In this document: positions 27,679-36,459 of the stretch, one piece after another | How the letters are laid out: every line of letters begins with the position of its first letter | Position numbering within the stretch: position 1 is the first letter of the stretch | Assembly (NCBI GenBank): GCA_013285465.1 | Contig: CP053449.1 | Coordinates: 1-64,000, forward strand | Length of the DNA: 64,000 nt | Direction: 5' to 3' | Source of the DNA: Pseudomonadota bacterium | Lineage (GTDB): Bacteria > Pseudomonadota > Alphaproteobacteria > Micavibrionales > CSBR16-224 | The notes under the pieces: model-generated | What the model saw: the letters and a program-made list of their open reading frames with translations, nothing else | Databases searched by the model: none | What the model was told of the DNA's origin: nothing | Translations under genes and position numbers: made by a program

Positions 27679-28869
27679 TTACGCCGCTATTTTGGCGCTG
27701 TCAAGGTCGCCGCGGCGGGCGGCGTCAAATAATGCGGCATAATCTTTTGCCTTCAAGGGCAGCGGATTGCCGCCCGATGACGGGTCGGCCAGCGCCATTG
27801 CGCCGATTTTTGCCGCATCGCCGGTTTTGATGCCGATTTCCGACAGGCTGTGCGGAATGCCCAGACTTTCCCTGATCCGCATCACCCAGTCCAGCACGGC
27901 GTCAAAACCGTGCGTACCGGGCAGGTTCAGGAAACGCGCCAGCAGTTCCATTTTGCCGTTGATGGCATCACGGTTACGGATCATCACATAAGGCAGAAGA
28001 ATGGCGTTTAAAAGCCCGTGATGCTTGTCATACACCGCGCCGAGCGGATGTGCCAGCGCATGCACGCCGCCCAGCCCTTTCTGGAAGGCGGCCGCCCCCA
28101 TCATCGAGGCTGCCAGCATATTGGCGCGGGCTTCCACATCCTTGCCGTTCATATAGGCGCGGGGCAGGTTCAGGGAAATCAGCCGCATGCCTTCCAGCGC
28201 GATCCCGTCCGCCATCGGGTGATAGCCGGGGGCGCAGAAGGCCTCGAAAGAATGGATAAAAGCATCCAGCCCTGTTGCCGCCGTCAGATGCGGCGGCAGG
28301 CCGATGGTCAGCGCCGGATCGGCAATCACGACATCGGGCAGCATTTTCGGGTGGAAGATGATTTTCTTTTCATGCGTGTCTTCCTTGGTAATGACGGAGG
28401 CGCGTCCGACTTCCGAGCCTGTTCCCGCTGTTGTCGGAATGGCGATAATCGGCGCGATTCCATCGGCATTCACGCGTGTCCAATTGTCACCGACATCTTC
28501 AAAATCCCAGAGCGGGCGGTTTTGTCCCGCCATCAGGGCAATAGCCTTGCCTGCATCCAGACCGCTGCCGCCGCCGAAGGCGATGACGCCGTCACAATGC
28601 TGTTCCTTGTAATAGGCTGTGCCGTCTGTGACGTTCTTTCCGGTCGGGTTGCCTTTGACCTTTGTGAACAGCGCGGTGGTCATACCGGCATCGGCATTGA
28701 TTTTCAGCGCGGTTTTGACGATATCCGATTCCGCCAGCCCTTCATCTGTGACCAGTAGCGGCTTGCCGATATTCAAATCGCGGCACAGCTGCGGCAGTTT
28801 TGCCAAAAGACCCTCGCCGAAGATGGTTTTGGTGGGGTAGTTCCAGTTGCCGGAAAGTGTTTTGCTCAT
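27679..28869 (-). CDS. Iron-containing alcohol dehydrogenase
   Basis: A group III NAD(P)-dependent dehydrogenase of 396 residues. I place the start at ATG 28869 (SKTLSGNWNYPTKTIFGEG); the longer open frame upstream lies within the preceding gene. The GGGSGLDAGKAIA nucleotide-binding motif and the metal-binding His residues (GLDAFIHSFEAF, HALAHPLGAVYDKHHG) are present. It sits between an aldehyde dehydrogenase and a gamma-glutamyl hydrolase. That context suggests it oxidises a gamma-glutamylated amino alcohol, for example gamma-glutamylethanolamide, to the aldehyde; this is inference. Confidence 0.93.
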   Translation of the reverse strand: MSKTLSGNWNYPTKTIFGEGLLAKLPQLCRDLNIGKPLLVTDEGLAESDIVKTALKINADAGMTTALFTKVKGNPTGKNVTDGTAYYKEQHCDGVIAFGGGSGLDAGKAIALMAGQNRPLWDFEDVGDNWTRVNADGIAPIIAIPTTAGTGSEVGRASVITKEDTHEKKIIFHPKMLPDVVIADPALTIGLPPHLTAATGLDAFIHSFEAFCAPGYHPMADGIALEGMRLISLNLPRAYMNGKDVEARANMLAASMMGAAAFQKGLGGVHALAHPLGAVYDKHHGLLNAILLPYVMIRNRDAINGKMELLARFLNLPGTHGFDAVLDWVMRIRESLGIPHSLSEIGIKTGDAAKIGAMALADPSSGGNPLPLKAKDYAALFDAARRGDLDSAKIAA

Positions 28870-28883
28870 GCGTTCTACTCCTG

Positions 28884-30293
28884 TTAAAGGCGGAAATGCA
28901 GGTTTTTCGGGCGGGTGAAGCCGGAAAAACCCAGCACGGATAATGTTGCGCCGCAGCCTGAATCCTTGACGCCTGTCCATGCCAGTGCGGGGTCAAGATA
29001 ATCACAGCGGTTCATAAACACCGTACCGGTTTCAAGATCAGCGGCCAGCGCGGCGGCGGCATCGGCATCCTGTGTCCAGAGCGAGGCTGTTAATCCGTAG
29101 GCGCTGTCATTCATCAAGGCGCGGGCTTCCATATCATTTTCGACAGCCATGATGCCGATGACGGGGCCGAAGCTTTCTTCCGTCATCACGCGCATATCAT
29201 GTGTGACATCGGTCAGCACTTGCGGCGCAAGATAGGGCGTGCCTTTTTCGGAGGCCGGGAATTTGCCGTCATCAATCAATGCGGTTGCGCCCTGTTTGAC
29301 GGCTTCGGCGATTTGTCCGCGCACGAAATCCGCTGCGCTTGTGCGGACCATCGGGCCAAGTGTGGTTTCGGGGCTGAGCGGGTTGCCAAGACGGTAGCGT
29401 TCCGTCAGCCGCACAAAACCGGCAACAAAATCATCATAAAGGCTTTTATGGACATAGATGCGTTCAATACCGCAACAGGACTGACCGGAATTGAAAAAGG
29501 CGCCATCGACAAGATTTTCGACGGCATTGTCCAGATCAGCATCAAAGCGGACATAGGCGGGGTCTTTGCCGCCCAGCTCCAGCCCGACGGGGATGAATTT
29601 GCCGATGACGGCTTTTTGCGCGGCAATACCGCCTTTGACGGAACCGGTGAAGCTGACGGAATCCGTGCGCGGATCAGCCAGCAGTTTTTCCGTATCCTGA
29701 TGTGTCAGGTCAAGTTTCCGGAAGATGCCCTGCGGCAGTCCGGCTTCCTGAAAAGCGGCTTCATAACGGTCGGCAACCAGAGGGGTCTGGTGCGAATGTT
29801 TCAAAATAACGGCATTGCCTGCCAGCAGCGCGGGAAAAATGGCATTCACTGATGTCAGATAAGGGTAATTCCACGGCGCGACAACCACAGAGACACCGAC
29901 GGGAACGCGTTTGATGCGGCGCAGGAAACCTTCTTTTTCCTCCGGCACGATATCCGCCAAAGCTTCTTCGGCAATGGCGATCATATGGCGGCCGCGTTCT
30001 TCCAATCCGCGCAATTCACCCGGTGACTGCGCCAGCGGACGACCGATCTGGCGGGTGATTTCTTCGGCGATATCGCTTGTCCATCCGGTCAGAATATCCA
30101 GCGCCTTTGACAGGATATCCTGTTTTTTCGCCAGCGGGGTTTTTGCCCAGTCTCGCTGTGCTTTTTTTGCGCTATGCAGGGCGGCATCAATATCGGATTC
30201 CGTATGATAGCTGCGGGTCAGATAGACGCTGCCATCCACAGGCGAAATAACCTGAAATGTGTTGTCGGCGGTTTTTTTTGCGGGTTTTCCCAT
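28884..30293 (-). CDS. NAD(P)-dependent aldehyde dehydrogenase
   Basis: 469 residues, normal for the family. The Rossmann region has VVAPWNYPY and SFTGSVKGG, the general-base Glu is in GLELGGKDPAYV, and the nucleophile Cys is in FNSGQSCCGIERIYV. In the operon it stands between a glutamine synthetase-like ligase and an alcohol dehydrogenase, so it probably oxidises a gamma-glutamylamino aldehyde to the acid, the PuuC role. It follows the ligase by 12 bases. Confidence 0.94.
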   Translation of the reverse strand: MGKPAKKTADNTFQVISPVDGSVYLTRSYHTESDIDAALHSAKKAQRDWAKTPLAKKQDILSKALDILTGWTSDIAEEITRQIGRPLAQSPGELRGLEERGRHMIAIAEEALADIVPEEKEGFLRRIKRVPVGVSVVVAPWNYPYLTSVNAIFPALLAGNAVILKHSHQTPLVADRYEAAFQEAGLPQGIFRKLDLTHQDTEKLLADPRTDSVSFTGSVKGGIAAQKAVIGKFIPVGLELGGKDPAYVRFDADLDNAVENLVDGAFFNSGQSCCGIERIYVHKSLYDDFVAGFVRLTERYRLGNPLSPETTLGPMVRTSAADFVRGQIAEAVKQGATALIDDGKFPASEKGTPYLAPQVLTDVTHDMRVMTEESFGPVIGIMAVENDMEARALMNDSAYGLTASLWTQDADAAAALAADLETGTVFMNRCDYLDPALAWTGVKDSGCGATLSVLGFSGFTRPKNLHFRL

Positions 30294-30305
30294 GCGCGTT
30301 GTCCT

Positions 30306-31760
30306 TTAAATAATCTCGAAATAGCGTTGCAGTTCCCAATCGGTGATGGCTTTGCGGAATTCGCGTTCCTCCCATTCGCGGGACTGGGCGTAGTGCTCAA
30401 CAAAATCCTTTCCGAACAGTTCTGCGGCGGCTTTTGACTGGCGCAAACGTCCCGCGGCTTCGTAAAGCGTGGCGGGGAACCGGAATTTCTTGGGGAAAGT
30501 CATGTCATAAGCATTGCCTTTGACGGGGGCGGTCGGTTCGATCTTGTTTTCAATCCCCCACAGCCCTGAACCGATGGCGGCGGAGAGCGCGATATAGGGG
30601 TTGATATCGGCGGCGGCAATACGGTATTCAACGCGTTGCGCTTTTTCACTACCGGTAATCGCCCTGAGTGCTGTCGTGCGGTTTTCAATCCCCCATGCGG
30701 CGGCAATCGGTGCCCAGAAACCGGGGATCAGACGGCTGAAACTGTTGACGGTGCAGGCCGTCATAGACAGCAGTTCCGGCATCAGCGCCTGCTGCCCGCC
30801 GATAAACCAGCGCATTTTATCCGAAATATTGTGATCGGCATCCGCATCATAAAACAGGTTTTTACCGCTGTCCTTATCGGTGAAAGACACATGGATATGG
30901 CCGGATTGCCCCGGCCAGTCCGGTGAATATTTCGCCATGAATGTGGCCATCAGCCCTTTTCTTTGCGCCAGAACCTTGACGAAGGTTTTGAATAGTGCGG
31001 CGCGGTCGGCGGCTTCCAGCGCGTTATCATAGACCAGCGCGGCTTCCAGCACCCCTGCCCCCGTTTCAGTGTGTAGCCCTTCGATCGGGAAACGCATATC
31101 ACGGGACAGATTCAGGATATCCTGATACAGCTCGGCATGGACGGAGTTGCGCAAAACGGAATAGCCGAAAAATCCGGGAGTCAGATTATTCAGATTTTTG
31201 TAATTCTTCTCGCGCACGGATTCCGGTGTTTCGTCAAAAATAAAGAATTCAAATTCGCAGGAGGCTTGCGGCAGAATGCCTTGCGCTTCGGCACGCGCCA
31301 GAACGCGGCGCAATAAACCGCGCGGGCAGCATTTTTCCGCCGCACCGTCGAATTCCGCAAGACAGAAAATGCCGTTTTCCTCGAAGGGAATGATGCGTGC
31401 GGTATCGGGCAGCAGCCGGACAGGCGCATCGGGATAGGCGGTGTGCCATCCGGTATAAGAAGCCTGATCGTAAAGCTGGTCATTGGAATCCCAGCCCAGT
31501 ACGACATCACAAAAGCCGAAACCGTTTTTTAAGGCAGAGATAAATTTATCGCGCTGCATATATTTGCCGCGCAACACACCGTCAATATCAAACACGCCGG
31601 TTTTGACGTAGTCGATACCGCCGGCCTCCAGCCCCTTGCCGATATCCGCAGCATCACCGCTGCGGAACAGGCTTTCGATATCTTTGCGTGTCAAACGGTT
31701 GGCAGCGGAGGCTGCAGAGCCTCCGGCAAAAGCTTCCGGCTGTGTTTTGAAGGCGGGCAT
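30306..31760 (-). CDS. Glutamine synthetase-family gamma-glutamylamide ligase (PuuA-like)
   Basis: A 484-residue GS-fold enzyme that uses ATP to join glutamate to an amine. Family blocks are visible: CEFEFFIFDETPES (metal Glu), GVLEAALVYDNALEAAD, GQSGHIHVSF (ATP/metal), the substrate Arg block NSFSRLIPGFWAP and ENRTTALR. Housekeeping GlnA features such as the adenylylation-site Tyr region (NLYDLP) are absent, and the gene is linked to aldehyde and alcohol dehydrogenases and a gamma-glutamyl hydrolase. That points to amine catabolism rather than ammonia assimilation. It is the first gene of a five-gene operon. Confidence 0.9.
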   Translation of the reverse strand: MPAFKTQPEAFAGGSAASAANRLTRKDIESLFRSGDAADIGKGLEAGGIDYVKTGVFDIDGVLRGKYMQRDKFISALKNGFGFCDVVLGWDSNDQLYDQASYTGWHTAYPDAPVRLLPDTARIIPFEENGIFCLAEFDGAAEKCCPRGLLRRVLARAEAQGILPQASCEFEFFIFDETPESVREKNYKNLNNLTPGFFGYSVLRNSVHAELYQDILNLSRDMRFPIEGLHTETGAGVLEAALVYDNALEAADRAALFKTFVKVLAQRKGLMATFMAKYSPDWPGQSGHIHVSFTDKDSGKNLFYDADADHNISDKMRWFIGGQQALMPELLSMTACTVNSFSRLIPGFWAPIAAAWGIENRTTALRAITGSEKAQRVEYRIAAADINPYIALSAAIGSGLWGIENKIEPTAPVKGNAYDMTFPKKFRFPATLYEAAGRLRQSKAAAELFGKDFVEHYAQSREWEEREFRKAITDWELQRYFEII

Positions 31761-31809
31761 AGCAAGGGCACTCCCTAAAAAGAAGAAAGAGATAAAAAAT
31801 GTGCCGTTA

Positions 31810-33540
31810 CTATATCACCGCTGCCCCGAACGGAAAAGCCCCGTGTTTATAGGAAAATAATCCGGCAAAAACCAGCAGCAGCATGGAAATCAGCACAATG
31901 GCAATAAAATTGAACTCGTTTTTCGGACGGAACAGATCGGGATTGATTTCGCTGCAGATTTTGCTGTTGCCATGCATTGGGTTTTTGCCGCATTCGCGCA
32001 TCTGGTCGAAAATGGCAAAAAAGATAAAAACAACGGCGGCGCTCATCACCACCGAGGCCGTATCCTGCCATAAACCGTCGGGGCGGAAGACCATTAGGCC
32101 GAAGATGGTCGAACCGCCGATCAGAGCCAGTAAGACGATTTCGCTGAGCATCATATCGCGCAATTTTGACAGGACGAGGCTGTCGATATCCCTATAGAGA
32201 ATGCGGACGCTATCGTCGTGCCAGTTTTTCTTTAAGGCGGTTAGTTTTTTATAAACAAGGTGAATGCGTTGTTTATCGCCGGTGGATAAAAGCGCGTCCG
32301 TGTATTTGATCAAGGCATTGAGCGGTTTTTTATCCCGTTTTTTATAAGAGGCGCGCAAAGCATCCAGCCCGTAAGAAATATCCAGCGCCAGCGTTTCCAC
32401 ATGTTTGCTGCGGGTGATGACGCGGTCCCATGCGAAGGCGATCAGAATGGCATAGATGACCGTTGTAAAGGAAATCGCATCGTAAAAATCCGGCAGCCCC
32501 CGCCCCGTTGTGAAATAGCAGTAAGCGCCGCCGAATAGCAGGGTGAGCATGCTGGAAGTATAGGAAAAACTGTGTTCGGCCTTGATGGTGACCAGCAGAT
32601 TGGCTGTTAGGACGAATAAAGTGCCGATGACGACAAAATCATTGATGTGTGAAAAGCCGAAGATTTGCAGCCATGTGATCGACAGAACGGGGGCGAGATA
32701 ATACAGCACCTGGATATTCGGGTTTTTTGCACCGAGAAAGCCGCGTGTGTAAAACAGGCTGCCGCCGGTATAAACGACAACACCGATAACGGCGGCCAGC
32801 CAGACATCATTGACGACCATCGTGCTGATACCGTCTTCCTGAAAATACCAGAAGGTCAGGATGAAAAACGGCAGGGCGGCAAAGCGCGTTAATCCGCTGC
32901 TGAAACAGGCGCTGAGCAGAACATCACCGTCATGATGCTGCGTAAAATATTGCGAGACCCGCGCCCTGAGAACCGTGCTGAGTGCAATGCCGAGACTGCC
33001 GATAAAGGCCAGAACATAGCCTTCCAGACGCACGGCTTCGATATCTTTGAAGGCGGAAAAGGCGAGCTGCTGCACAATTTCGCGGCTATCGGCGCTGACG
33101 ATAAAGCCGACGCCGATCAGGGCGAGAAAACCGAAAGCGTAATCAAGCCCGCGGACTTTTTCCCAGGCTTTGGCAACCAGAAAAGGCGTCAGCCAGATGG
33201 CCAGTATCGGCCATGTTTCATATATAATCGTGGCGCCGATTTTTGATGTTTTGATCAACGCCAGCATAAAACAGGAATGCGCGACCGCCGCCGCCGCCCC
33301 TGTTGCAAAGGCTGAAAGCCAGATATGTTTTTCGACTTTCAAGCTGCTCCAAAAGCTTCTTTTACCGGTATAGCGGTTTTTGAAAAGCCTGTAGCCGATG
33401 GCAAAAGAGGCGAGGGAACAGAAAAAATGCGCCAGCATGACAAATAAAACCGGATCATTTTGCTCCAGCCCGAAAGAAGCCAGCAAAGGGTAAAGGCTGA
33501 AAAGAAAGACGGAGATAAGCATGGCAAAAACGGCTGTCAT
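31810..33540 (-). CDS. DMT-superfamily (EamA) permease fused to a C-terminal helical and membrane domain
   Basis: 576 residues. The first about 365 residues look like a ten-helix drug/metabolite transporter with two internal EamA repeats (first repeat ends IGVGFIVSA, second starts near the EGYVLAFIGSLGIALST block). Then comes a cytoplasmic helical segment of about 90 residues rich in Lys/Asp (DALRASYKKRDKKPLNALIKYTDALL), and finally three more membrane helices (about 465-485, 495-512, 545-565). Plain EamA carriers stop near 300 residues, so the tail is an addition. Substrate unknown. It is not clearly co-transcribed with the neighbouring ligase. Confidence 0.8.
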   Translation of the reverse strand: MTAVFAMLISVFLFSLYPLLASFGLEQNDPVLFVMLAHFFCSLASFAIGYRLFKNRYTGKRSFWSSLKVEKHIWLSAFATGAAAAVAHSCFMLALIKTSKIGATIIYETWPILAIWLTPFLVAKAWEKVRGLDYAFGFLALIGVGFIVSADSREIVQQLAFSAFKDIEAVRLEGYVLAFIGSLGIALSTVLRARVSQYFTQHHDGDVLLSACFSSGLTRFAALPFFILTFWYFQEDGISTMVVNDVWLAAVIGVVVYTGGSLFYTRGFLGAKNPNIQVLYYLAPVLSITWLQIFGFSHINDFVVIGTLFVLTANLLVTIKAEHSFSYTSSMLTLLFGGAYCYFTTGRGLPDFYDAISFTTVIYAILIAFAWDRVITRSKHVETLALDISYGLDALRASYKKRDKKPLNALIKYTDALLSTGDKQRIHLVYKKLTALKKNWHDDSVRILYRDIDSLVLSKLRDMMLSEIVLLALIGGSTIFGLMVFRPDGLWQDTASVVMSAAVVFIFFAIFDQMRECGKNPMHGNSKICSEINPDLFRPKNEFNFIAIVLISMLLLVFAGLFSYKHGAFPFGAAVI

Positions 33541-33738
33541 CGGAAGAGAAACCTTTGAGAAAAATGCGGAAAATGATTGACCGAAAAAACGGCTTTGGTG
33601 TCATTATTCTGGCACAAAGCGGAATCGCTGTCACCTGTGGAAATCGGGAAGAGAATTTTCAAGAGAGGCCGCGGGTTCCGTTGTCCGCTGCGGAAAGGAG
33701 TGATAGTATCTTTTGCAAGAGAGATGAAGGGGGCACGG

Positions 33739-36459
33739 GTGTCGCAGCAAGAGCAGATAATCCATACGGCGGAAACGGAAACGGCGTTACAAATCCTGAA
33801 AACGGATATGCACGGTCTGTCTGTGGAAGAAGCGGCGCAGCGTTTGGAAAAATACGGGTTAAACAAGCTGCCCGATGTAAAACGCGCCGGTCCGTTGACG
33901 CGCTTCCTCCGGCAATTTCACAATGTTCTGATTTATGTGCTGTTGATATCGGCGGCGGTGACGGCGCTGATGGGGCATTTTGTCGATATGGCGGTTATTC
34001 TGGCGGTTGTGCTGATTAATGCCCTGATCGGCTTTTTGCAGGAGGGGCGCGCGGAAAAAGCGATGGAGGCCATCCGCAAAATGCTGGCACCGGCGGCGGC
34101 GGTTTTGCGCGGCGGGCAGCGTGTGACTCTGCCGGCTGAACAGCTGGTACCGGGAGATATTGTGCTGATCGAAGCCGGGGATAAAGTGCCGGCTGATCTG
34201 CGCCTGTTGCAGGCGGAGGGGTTATTGATCAGCGAGGCGGTTTTGACAGGGGAATCCGTTCCCGTTGAAAAAGAGACGGCGGCTGTTGCGGAAAAACTGC
34301 CGCTGGGTGATCGCCGCTGCATGGCTTTCAAGGGCACGATGGTGGCGGGCGGCACGGGAACGGGCGTTGTTGCGGCAACGGGCGGCGCAACGGAAATCGG
34401 AAAAATCAGTGATATGCTGGCGGAAATTCAGCCGCTGGTCACACCGCTGATTGAAAAAATGAACCGCTTTGCCCGTTATCTTAGCGCCGTTATTTTAATC
34501 GGCGCGGCTTTGATGACGCTGTACGGCACGCTGCTGCGCGGGATGGAGTTTGCGGAACTGTTTATGGTGGCGGTCGGGCTGGCAGTGGCGGCGATTCCCG
34601 AAGGCCTGCCTGCGGTACTGACGATTACGCTGGCAATCGGTGTGCAGGCCATGGCGAAGCGGCATGCGATTGTGCGGCGGATGCCGGCAATTGAAACGCT
34701 GGGCGCGGTGTCCGTTATCTGTACGGATAAAACCGGCACCTTGACCCATAATGAAATGACGGTCGCGACGATTGTCACGGCGGAGGCCGATTTTACCGTG
34801 ACGGGAGAAGGTTATGCGCCTGACGGGGAGGTGCTGCTGGGCGGGACGCCGATTGATCTTGCCGCGCATGAAACGCTGGGATTTATCGCGGAAGGCGGGG
34901 TGCTGTGTAACAGCGCGGTGTTGCATCAGGAACAGGATGGCTGGTTTGTTGAAGGTGACCCGATGGAGGGGGCGCTGCTGACGATGGCGCGGAAATGCGG
35001 CTTGCAGGAGGAGGAGCTGCGGAAGCGCCTTCCCCGCCGCGCGGCGATTCCCTTTGATGCGAAAACACGTTATATGGCGGTGCTGCATGAAACACCTGCG
35101 GGCGCGGCATTGCTGTATGTGAAGGGCGCGCCGGAAAAAATACTGGAGCTTTGCGGCAGTCAAAGACTGGCGGATGGCGGCGAGGCGGCACTGGATAAAG
35201 ATTACTGGCGTGAGGCGGTGGAAACCATCGCAGCGGAAGGCCAGCGCGTTCTGGCGGTGGCGGTGAAATCTCTGCCCGCGCCGCAGCAGAAAATTACGGC
35301 GGAAGAGGCGGAGAACAATCTGGTATTGCTGGGACTGTTCGGATTGATTGATCCGCCGCGGGATGAGGCGGTCGAGGCCGTCGCGGCATGCCGCACGGCG
35401 GGGATCAGCGTGAAAATGATTACCGGTGACCATGCCGTGACGGCAACGGCAATTGCGCGTCAGGTCGGGCTGGAATATCCGGATCATGTGCTGACAGGAC
35501 ATGATCTGGATGCGATGGATGATGAAACGCTGAGCCGTGCCGTGCTGGAAACGGACGTTTTCGCACGGACAAGCCCTGCGCATAAATTAAGACTGGTGAA
35601 GGCTTTGCAGGCACATCAGATGGTGGTGGCAATGACGGGGGATGGTGTTAATGATGCCCCGGCGCTGAAACGCGCCGATGTCGGCATTGCGATGGGGCGT
35701 AAGGGCAGTGAAGCGGCGAAAGAAGCCGCGGCGATTGTTTTGTCGGATGATAATTTCGCCTCCATTGCCGCCGCCGTACGCGAGGGGCGTACGGTGTATG
35801 ATAACTTGAAGAAAGTGATCGGCTGGACATTACCGACCAATGCCGGAGAATCGCTGGTGATTGTCGGTGCGGTTTTTTCAGGCATGACTTTGCCTTTGAC
35901 CGCTTTGCAGATTTTATGGATTAATCTTGTCACCGATACGGCGCTGGGGATGGCACTGGCTTTTGAGCCGACAGAGGAAAATACGATGAAGCGTCCGCCG
36001 CGTCCGCGTACGGAAGCGCTGCTGTCGGGCGGGCTGGTCTGGCAGATTGTTTTTGTCTCTGTGCTGTTTGCCGGCGGCATCTGGGGGATATTCCTTTACG
36101 GCGAGAGCCGCGGACATAATCTGGATTTATGCCGCACAATGGTTGTCAATGCGCTGGTGGTGATGGAGATCGCCTATCTGTTTTTCTTTCGCAATCTTTA
36201 CGGTACGTCGCTGACATGGAAAGCGGTGCTGGGAACGCCGCCTGTCTGGATTGCGGTGATGTTGGTGACGGCAGGGCAGTTCTTACTGACTTATACGCCT
36301 TTTATGCAGGGCGTTTTCGGCACCGAGAGCGTTCCCTTGCAGGATGGCGCGGTCATTATCTGCACAGGCGCGGTGCTGCTATTTATCATGGAGTTTGAAA
36401 AACAGATAAGGCTGCGGATTTTTAACAGGGTGAAACGGAAAAGGGACAGGCAGAAATGA
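33739..36459 (+). CDS. Cation-transporting P-type ATPase, Ca2+ (P2A) type
   Basis: An inner-membrane ion pump. I choose GTG 33739 (906 residues) because AAGGGGG stands five bases before it; ATG 33724 is possible but lacks a spaced ribosome site. Domains: N-terminal cation ATPase region (HGLSVEEAAQRLEKYGLN), the actuator loop with LTGESVPVEKE, the PEGLP ion-binding helix motif, phosphorylation site CTDKTGTLTHNEM, and hinge MTGDGVNDAPALKRADVGIAMG. The PEGLPAVLT helix and six C-terminal helices place it with SERCA/PMR1-type pumps. Its stop overlaps the start of the MaoC-phosphotransacetylase gene. Confidence 0.93.
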   Translation: MSQQEQIIHTAETETALQILKTDMHGLSVEEAAQRLEKYGLNKLPDVKRAGPLTRFLRQFHNVLIYVLLISAAVTALMGHFVDMAVILAVVLINALIGFLQEGRAEKAMEAIRKMLAPAAAVLRGGQRVTLPAEQLVPGDIVLIEAGDKVPADLRLLQAEGLLISEAVLTGESVPVEKETAAVAEKLPLGDRRCMAFKGTMVAGGTGTGVVAATGGATEIGKISDMLAEIQPLVTPLIEKMNRFARYLSAVILIGAALMTLYGTLLRGMEFAELFMVAVGLAVAAIPEGLPAVLTITLAIGVQAMAKRHAIVRRMPAIETLGAVSVICTDKTGTLTHNEMTVATIVTAEADFTVTGEGYAPDGEVLLGGTPIDLAAHETLGFIAEGGVLCNSAVLHQEQDGWFVEGDPMEGALLTMARKCGLQEEELRKRLPRRAAIPFDAKTRYMAVLHETPAGAALLYVKGAPEKILELCGSQRLADGGEAALDKDYWREAVETIAAEGQRVLAVAVKSLPAPQQKITAEEAENNLVLLGLFGLIDPPRDEAVEAVAACRTAGISVKMITGDHAVTATAIARQVGLEYPDHVLTGHDLDAMDDETLSRAVLETDVFARTSPAHKLRLVKALQAHQMVVAMTGDGVNDAPALKRADVGIAMGRKGSEAAKEAAAIVLSDDNFASIAAAVREGRTVYDNLKKVIGWTLPTNAGESLVIVGAVFSGMTLPLTALQILWINLVTDTALGMALAFEPTEENTMKRPPRPRTEALLSGGLVWQIVFVSVLFAGGIWGIFLYGESRGHNLDLCRTMVVNALVVMEIAYLFFFRNLYGTSLTWKAVLGTPPVWIAVMLVTAGQFLLTYTPFMQGVFGTESVPLQDGAVIICTGAVLLFIMEFEKQIRLRIFNRVKRKRDRQK

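Noticed and set aside
34495-35583. 362-codon minus-strand frame
   Set aside because: It is opposite the P-type ATPase, and its Arg/His/Gln-rich peptide is typical of an antisense shadow.
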